Made by a program: the position numbers and the translations under genes. Positions 59,531 through 64,000 of a stretch of 64,000 nt of DNA are shown one piece after another. The DNA is from Bradyrhizobium canariense. Its GTDB lineage: Bacteria; Pseudomonadota; Alphaproteobacteria; Rhizobiales; Xanthobacteraceae. Under the pieces are notes generated by a model that did not search any database, was not told where the DNA came from, and saw only the letters and a program-made list of their open reading frames with translations. Every line of letters begins with the position of its first letter. The stretch's first letter is position 1. The stretch is from assembly GCF_900105125.1 (NCBI RefSeq), contig NZ_LT629750.1, forward strand, positions 868,001 to 932,000, written 5' to 3'.

Positions 59531-60709
59531 ATGTCTTCGTCGAAGTTCGACATCATTGTCTATGGCGCCACCGGCTTTACCGGCCAGCTCGTCGCGGAAT
59601 ATCTGGCTGAGCATTATCGGGACGATCGCAATCTGAAATGGGCGATGGCCGGACGCAGCCTCGACAAGCTTGTTTCCGTCCGCGACGCGATCGGTGCGCC
59701 GGCCGACATTGCCTTGATCGTCGCCGACGCCGGCAATCCCGCATCGCTGAAAGCGATGGTCGAGCAGACCAAGTCGGTACTGAGCACCGTCGGGCCTTAT
59801 CAGCTCTATGGCTCCGATCTGGTGGCGGCCTGCGCCGCATCAGGGACTGATTACCTCGATCTCTGCGGCGAGCCGGTCTGGATGCGCCAGATGATCGATG
59901 CACATGAGGCGGCGGCGAAAGCGAGCGGCGCCCGCATCGTCTTCTCCTGTGGCTTCGATTCGGTGCCGTTCGAACTCGGCGCGTTCTTCGTGCAGGAAGA
60001 GGCCAAACGCATGTTCGGCGCGCCGGCTGTACGCGTCAAGGGCCGCGTGCGCGACATGCGCGGTACGCTCTCCGGCGGCACTGCGGCGAGCGCCAAGGCC
60101 ACCTTTGATGCGGTCGCCAAGGATCTCAGCCTCGTGGCCATTCTCAACGATCCCTTTGCGCTGACGCCTGGGTTTACCGGTGCAAAACAGCCGCGAGGCA
60201 ACAAGCCTGCTTATGACGAAGACCTGCAGTCATGGGCAGCGCCGTTCATGATGGCGTTGATCAACACGCGCAATGTCCATCGTTCCAATATGCTGATGGG
60301 ATTCCCTTATGGCAGGGAGTTCATCTACGACGAGATGGCGCTCACCGGCCCCGGCGAGAAGGGCGAAGCCAACGCCAAGCGCGTGGTGGCCGCGAACAAC
60401 GAAAAAACCGGCCCTAACGCGCGCAAGCCAGGCGAGGGCCCGTCGAAGGAGGAGCGCGAGAACGGCCTCTATGATCTCCTGTATGTCGCGATCGCACCCG
60501 ATGGCCGACAGGTCCGCGCGTCAGTGAAGGGCGATCGCGATCCCGGCTATGGTTCGACCTCGAAGATGATCTCGGAATGCGCGATCTGCCTGTTGCGCGA
60601 CACGCCGGACGTTCCAGCCGGTTTCTGGACGCCGGGCGCGGCTATGCAGCACAAACTGATCAAGCGCCTCGTCGATCACGCCGGGCTGACGTTTGGGGTC
60701 GAGAAGTAA
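59531..60709 (+). CDS. Saccharopine dehydrogenase / trans-acting enoyl reductase-like protein
   Basis: A 392-residue NAD(P)-binding protein. The N-terminal Rossmann motif is IIVYGATGFTGQLVAEYL, followed by the conserved TVGPYQLYGSDLVAACAASG and GFDSVPFELGAFFV. These define the family that includes mycobacterial trans-acting enoyl reductase; the actual substrate in rhizobia is unknown. It begins 41 bases after the DUF169 gene. Confidence 0.88.
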   Translation: MSSSKFDIIVYGATGFTGQLVAEYLAEHYRDDRNLKWAMAGRSLDKLVSVRDAIGAPADIALIVADAGNPASLKAMVEQTKSVLSTVGPYQLYGSDLVAACAASGTDYLDLCGEPVWMRQMIDAHEAAAKASGARIVFSCGFDSVPFELGAFFVQEEAKRMFGAPAVRVKGRVRDMRGTLSGGTAASAKATFDAVAKDLSLVAILNDPFALTPGFTGAKQPRGNKPAYDEDLQSWAAPFMMALINTRNVHRSNMLMGFPYGREFIYDEMALTGPGEKGEANAKRVVAANNEKTGPNARKPGEGPSKEERENGLYDLLYVAIAPDGRQVRASVKGDRDPGYGSTSKMISECAICLLRDTPDVPAGFWTPGAAMQHKLIKRLVDHAGLTFGVEK

Positions 60710-60965
60710 TCCCCGCTACGCCGCGCGAGGATCGTAGGCGTACATGAAATCCATGCCCTTGGCTGTGACCGGCAGCAGCAATTCAGTATGTGATTGTGGA
60801 TCCAGGCGCCGGTGGCGCTGAACTCGCGCTTGCTGTTGCCGTTGCGGCGGGCAGTGCCACGATTTTCTCGTGCTCGAAATTCTGGAAGGTCAGGCCAAGT
60901 TCCTGTCCGTCCAGCATCAACTGGCCGAGCCGCATTGCGTCCTCTAGCGCCACCGAGACGCGCTG

Positions 60966-61230
60966 GCCTGCGTGCGGACTGGTGGCCGGCTTCGTGCGCC
61001 GCGAGCGCGATGACAATGACCGTCGCAAAGTGTTTATCGCGCTCATTCCAGAGAACATTGCCAAGGTCGGCAAATGCTATGAGCCGGTGCAGCAGGCGAT
61101 GCTCAAGCTATAGAGCGCTTATTCGGATACGGAACTGCGGCTGCTGCTCCGTTTCGCCGACGAGGGCTACAAGGCCATGCTGGCGGCAACCGAACAGCTC
61201 AAGGCGATGATTGAAAAGCAAAGAATAAGG
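60966..61230 (+). pseudogene. Decayed MarR-type regulator gene
   Basis: The wing of a MarR regulator is plain (RRERDDNDRRKVFIALIPENIAKVGKCYEPVQQAMLKL), then an in-frame TAG at 61111-61113, then the expected dimerisation helix in the same frame (ELRLLLRFADEGYKAMLAATEQLKAMIEK). Upstream, the helix-turn-helix part cannot be followed in one frame, so a shift or deletion lies before 60966. The 5' end of the original gene is not recognisable. Confidence 0.6.
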
Positions 61231-61239
61231 ACAAGGCGC

Positions 61240-62511
61240 TTAAGAAGCCGGCGCGGGCCCTGCGCTGACCGCCGGATCAGACGGGGTCTTGTACCGTTGC
61301 GCGGCGACGAACATCCCCCACATCGCCCCCAGCATCATCCAGAAGTGCCGCCAGTGGTCGGTATCGATGATGAAGCTTTCGCCGACGGTGCCGAGGAACG
61401 CCGCGAAGATCGCAAGATAGGTGCGTTGCCAGGGCACCCGGACAAAGATGTACCGGAAGCCCGTGATGACCGTGCTGAACACCAGCGCTGGATAGCAGAT
61501 ACCGGAGATCCACCCCCCCGACATGAAAGCGTTCAGGTAAGAGTTGTGGGTGTCCTCGGGGAAATAATTGTGGAACTGCAGCGGCCCAATGCCGAACGGC
61601 AGATCGAGCGCCATCTGCGCGCCAAGGATGTGCCGCCCGAACCGGCCGAAGCGGCCTTCGTCATAGCTCTGGTCGAAGCTTGCGCGCTGCCTGAACATTT
61701 CGTCGATGGAGCTGAACGACAGCAGCACGGCAAGCAGAACCGCCACGACCAGCACAGCGACAGCAGCTATCACGACGATGCGCGAACGTTGCGTTTGCGA
61801 CGGGCTGGTCACGATCATCAGCGCCAGCATGAAGGCTGAGGTCAAGATAAGCCCACCCCATGCCGCACGCGAAAACGCCAGCAGGATTGCCAGCGCCATG
61901 ATTCCGAGCGCGATCGTGTTGCGGAACGATTTTCCGAAGCGGTCGGAGACGACGCTTTGCAGCGCGAATAGAGCGGGCAGGATCAGGAACGCACCCAGCA
62001 CGTTTGGATCCTTGAAGGTGCCGCGCGCGCGATCATACAGCGTCAGCAGGTCATGTCCGCCGGGGACGAGATTGAAATATCCGGCGATAGCTGCCATGGA
62101 TGCGACGATGGCGCCGGCGACCACACCGCGGCGGAGCATGTCGAGGCGAACGGCGGTATCTTCGGATACGACCATCGCGAAGAACATTACCGTAAACGCC
62201 ATATACCAGGAGGTCGCGATCCAGTTGGCGACGGTGGACTCTTCCATGAAGGGAATGGCGCCGATCATGTATCCGACATTGAGCAGGAACAGCAGCAACA
62301 ACAGCGGCATGAAAACCAGCCGCAGCCGCAACCCCGTCGCAGCGAAAACGACGATCGAGACCAGCGTCGTCAGTTCGTAAGGGCTGGGTTCGATGAAGAC
62401 GATCGCGCCGGACGCTCCGACCAGCCACACCAGCGCACGCTGCAAGGCAAGGATGCCCGGCGCAGCCGTCACCGATGGAAGTGAGCTATCGGCTGTCGCC
62501 GCATACGTCAT
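61240..62511 (-). CDS. O-antigen ligase/polymerase (Wzy/WaaL-like) family protein
   Basis: A 423-residue membrane protein with about eleven helices. The largest periplasmic loop, before the last helices, contains DEGRFGRFGRHILGAQMALD and GIGPLQFHNYFPEDTHNSYLN, the region that typifies Wzy_C / O-antigen ligase proteins. In this neighbourhood it is more likely an exopolysaccharide polymerase or ligase. A GTG one codon upstream is an alternative start. It follows the glycosyl-phosphate transferase gene on the same strand, 71 bases on. Confidence 0.88.
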   Translation of the reverse strand: MTYAATADSSLPSVTAAPGILALQRALVWLVGASGAIVFIEPSPYELTTLVSIVVFAATGLRLRLVFMPLLLLLFLLNVGYMIGAIPFMEESTVANWIATSWYMAFTVMFFAMVVSEDTAVRLDMLRRGVVAGAIVASMAAIAGYFNLVPGGHDLLTLYDRARGTFKDPNVLGAFLILPALFALQSVVSDRFGKSFRNTIALGIMALAILLAFSRAAWGGLILTSAFMLALMIVTSPSQTQRSRIVVIAAVAVLVVAVLLAVLLSFSSIDEMFRQRASFDQSYDEGRFGRFGRHILGAQMALDLPFGIGPLQFHNYFPEDTHNSYLNAFMSGGWISGICYPALVFSTVITGFRYIFVRVPWQRTYLAIFAAFLGTVGESFIIDTDHWRHFWMMLGAMWGMFVAAQRYKTPSDPAVSAGPAPAS

Positions 62512-62582
62512 CACATACTCGCAACACTACGCAACTTGTACACAACGCCTGACCGAACCGTCCCGGAAGGTGCTTGATAACG

Positions 62583-64000
62583 TCAGTACGCGTTCTCGTT
62601 CTTGGTCATCAGCGCCAGCGGCGTCTTGAGAAGAATGTAGAGATCGAACAGCACCGACCAGTTCTCGATGTAGTAGAGATCGAACTCGACGCGCTTCTGG
62701 ATCTTCTCTTCATTGTCGATCTCGCCGCGCCAGCCGTTGATCTGCGCCCAGCCGGTGATGCCCGGCTTGACGCGGTGGCGGGCGAAATAGCCGTCGACCG
62801 CCTCATCGAACAGCTGGCTCTGTACCTTGCCTTGCACGGCGTGGGGGCGCGGACCGACCAGCGAGAGATTGCTCTTGAACACGACGTTGAAGAGTTGCGG
62901 CAGCTCGTCGAGGCTGGTCTTGCGGATGAAGCGGCCGACGCGGGTAACGCGGCTGTCGTTCTTGGTCACGACTTTCGAGGCCAGCGGATCGGCCTGGTCA
63001 TGGTAGAGCGAGCGAAACTTGTAAACGTCGATGCGCTCGTTGTTGAAGCCGAACCGCTTCTGGCGGAACAGCACCGGACCCGGACTGTCGAGTTTGACCG
63101 CGAGCGCGACCAGCGCCATGACCGGCGAGGCCAGCAGCAGCACGATGGAGCCGACGATGTGATCGAACAGCCATTTCATCACCAGATCCCAGTCGGTGAT
63201 CGGAGCTTCGAACACATCGAGGGTCGGTACCTTGCCGAGATAGGAGTAGGCGCGGGGACGAAAGCGCAGCTTGTTGGTGTGAGCGGAAAGCCGGATGTCG
63301 ACCGGCAGCACCCACAGCTTCTTGAGCATGTCGAGAATCCGCGTCTCCGCCGAAATCGGCAGTGCGAACAACACGAGATCGACGCGGGTGCGGCGGGCGA
63401 ATTCGACGATGTCGTCGACCTTGCCGAGTTTCTGGGCGCCTGCGCAGGTATCGAGCGCGCGGCTGTCGTTGCGGTCATCGAACACGCCGAGGATATCGAT
63501 GTCGGAATCGTCCTGAACCCTGAGCGCCTCGACCAGCTTTTCGCCATTTTCATCGGAGCCAACGATGATGGTGCGGCGGTCGAGCCGGCCTTGGCGTGCC
63601 CAGCTACGGATCAGTGCGCGCAGGAAAAGGCGATCGGCGATCAGTGCCGCCAAACCGACAAAGAAATAGGCCGAGAGCCAGAGCCGAGATACCTCGCCGT
63701 CGAGCTTCGCAAAGAACGATGCGCCAATGAACAGCAGGAACACGAACGTCCAGGATGAAATCATTCGTGTCATCTGCCGGAGCTGACCGCGAAACACCTG
63801 CACTTGATAGATGTCGGAAGCCTGAAAGCAGACCACGGCGGTCGCGCTCATGCCAAAAATGGCCGCCACATAGGTCCAGTGAAAGCCGGCGAGAGGCGTC
63901 ACATACCCGAGATAGAGCGCGACACCGATAATGCTCAGCAATCCAAAATCAGTCAGACGAACCACGCCCGCGATCACGATCGGCGAATAGGCCCGGCGCA
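62583..64000 (-). CDS. Undecaprenyl-phosphate sugar phosphotransferase (WcaJ/ExoY-type), partial at 5' end
   Basis: The initiating enzyme of exopolysaccharide synthesis: it puts a hexose-1-phosphate on undecaprenyl phosphate. The start is beyond the right edge. Four N-terminal membrane helices are followed by a CoA-binding-like domain ([32 protein letters not shown]) and the C-terminal catalytic domain: a fifth helix ([19 protein letters not shown]), [28 protein letters not shown] and SLVGPRPHA. It is followed by the ligase/polymerase gene, so the two are likely one polysaccharide operon. Confidence 0.93.
   Translation of the reverse strand, partial: RRAYSPIVIAGVVRLTDFGLLSIIGVALYLGYVTPLAGFHWTYVAAIFGMSATAVVCFQASDIYQVQVFRGQLRQMTRMISSWTFVFLLFIGASFFAKLDGEVSRLWLSAYFFVGLAALIADRLFLRALIRSWARQGRLDRRTIIVGSDENGEKLVEALRVQDDSDIDILGVFDDRNDSRALDTCAGAQKLGKVDDIVEFARRTRVDLVLFALPISAETRILDMLKKLWVLPVDIRLSAHTNKLRFRPRAYSYLGKVPTLDVFEAPITDWDLVMKWLFDHIVGSIVLLLASPVMALVALAVKLDSPGPVLFRQKRFGFNNERIDVYKFRSLYHDQADPLASKVVTKNDSRVTRVGRFIRKTSLDELPQLFNVVFKSNLSLVGPRPHAVQGKVQSQLFDEAVDGYFARHRVKPGITGWAQINGWRGEIDNEEKIQKRVEFDLYYIENWSVLFDLYILLKTPLALMTKNENAY

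Noticed and set aside
60783..61073. 96-codon minus-strand frame over the MarR remnant
   Set aside because: The plus strand carries recognisable MarR wing sequence here; the minus frame has no domain.

Overview
The window reads as ordinary chromosome from a high-GC alphaproteobacterium of the Bradyrhizobium / Rhodopseudomonas / Nitrobacter group. The grounds are the gene orders (rsh-pdxJ-acpS-lepB-rnc-era-recO; glyA-nrdR-ribD-ribE-ribH-nusB-thiL-hppA; bamE / ubiquinol-cytochrome c chaperone / DUF177-plsX-fabH-ihfA-merR-tRNA-Pro), the lineage-typical regulators LdtR and GcrA-like, a metal-site-altered HemB, and several short dispersed repeats that I remember from Bradyrhizobium genomes. That taxonomic call is inference from content; no 16S gene is present.

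Layout. 1-5.7 kb: end of a (p)ppGpp synthetase/hydrolase, then a tightly packed plus-strand operon (pdxJ, acpS, lepB, rnc, era, a small membrane protein, recO) with ATGA-type overlaps. 5.9-9 kb: a secreted NlpC/P60-like protein and parC. 9-14.1 kb: metal and periplasm genes (a His-rich CDF exporter, a PQQ dehydrogenase, DmeF-type Co/Ni exporter, a secreted metallo-beta-lactamase-fold hydrolase). 14.1-24 kb: transport and signalling (HTH regulator divergent from an EamA exporter, RidA, two MFS proteins, a class III nucleotide cyclase, MntH with a candidate manganese-responsive operator, Bpt, an RDD protein). 24.2-28.3 kb: hemB, a small membrane protein, ldtR and three small proteins. 28.4-30.8 kb: a glutathione S-transferase gene split by an 846-bp IS5-type element, then a long gene-free stretch holding a strongly structured repeat. 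30.8-39.8 kb: glyA, nrdR, the riboflavin genes, nusB, thiL, a Cys-cluster protein and the proton-pumping pyrophosphatase with its terminator. 39.9-45.1 kb: envelope and lipid genes through ihfA and a MerR regulator.

45.2-54.4 kb is the accessory part. A 48-nt copy of the 5' portion of tRNA-Pro(GGG) lies at 45223-45270 and the whole tRNA lies at 48725-48802. The 3.45 kb between them is AT-richer and carries a broken multicopper-oxidase fragment, an intact hexapeptide acetyltransferase and orphan small ORFs. This is the expected footprint of an element that integrated in the anticodon region of the tRNA and has since lost its integrase. To its right are small secreted, PilZ, zinc-ribbon, EF-hand and EthD proteins, then a second IS5-type element (849 bp). 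Both IS elements are flanked by CTAG duplications and need a -1 frameshift to make full transposase.

54.5-64 kb returns to normal chromosome: an SDR oxidoreductase, a GcrA-family regulator with a small upstream gene, an acetamidase/formamidase, YdcF-like, DUF169 and trans-acting enoyl reductase-like proteins, a decayed MarR gene, and two exopolysaccharide genes (O-antigen ligase/polymerase type, and an undecaprenyl-phosphate sugar transferase running off the right edge). No CRISPR array, rRNA or prophage was seen. The least ordinary features are the tRNA-Pro island footprint, the structured repeat upstream of glyA, and the precisely reversible IS insertion in the GST gene.
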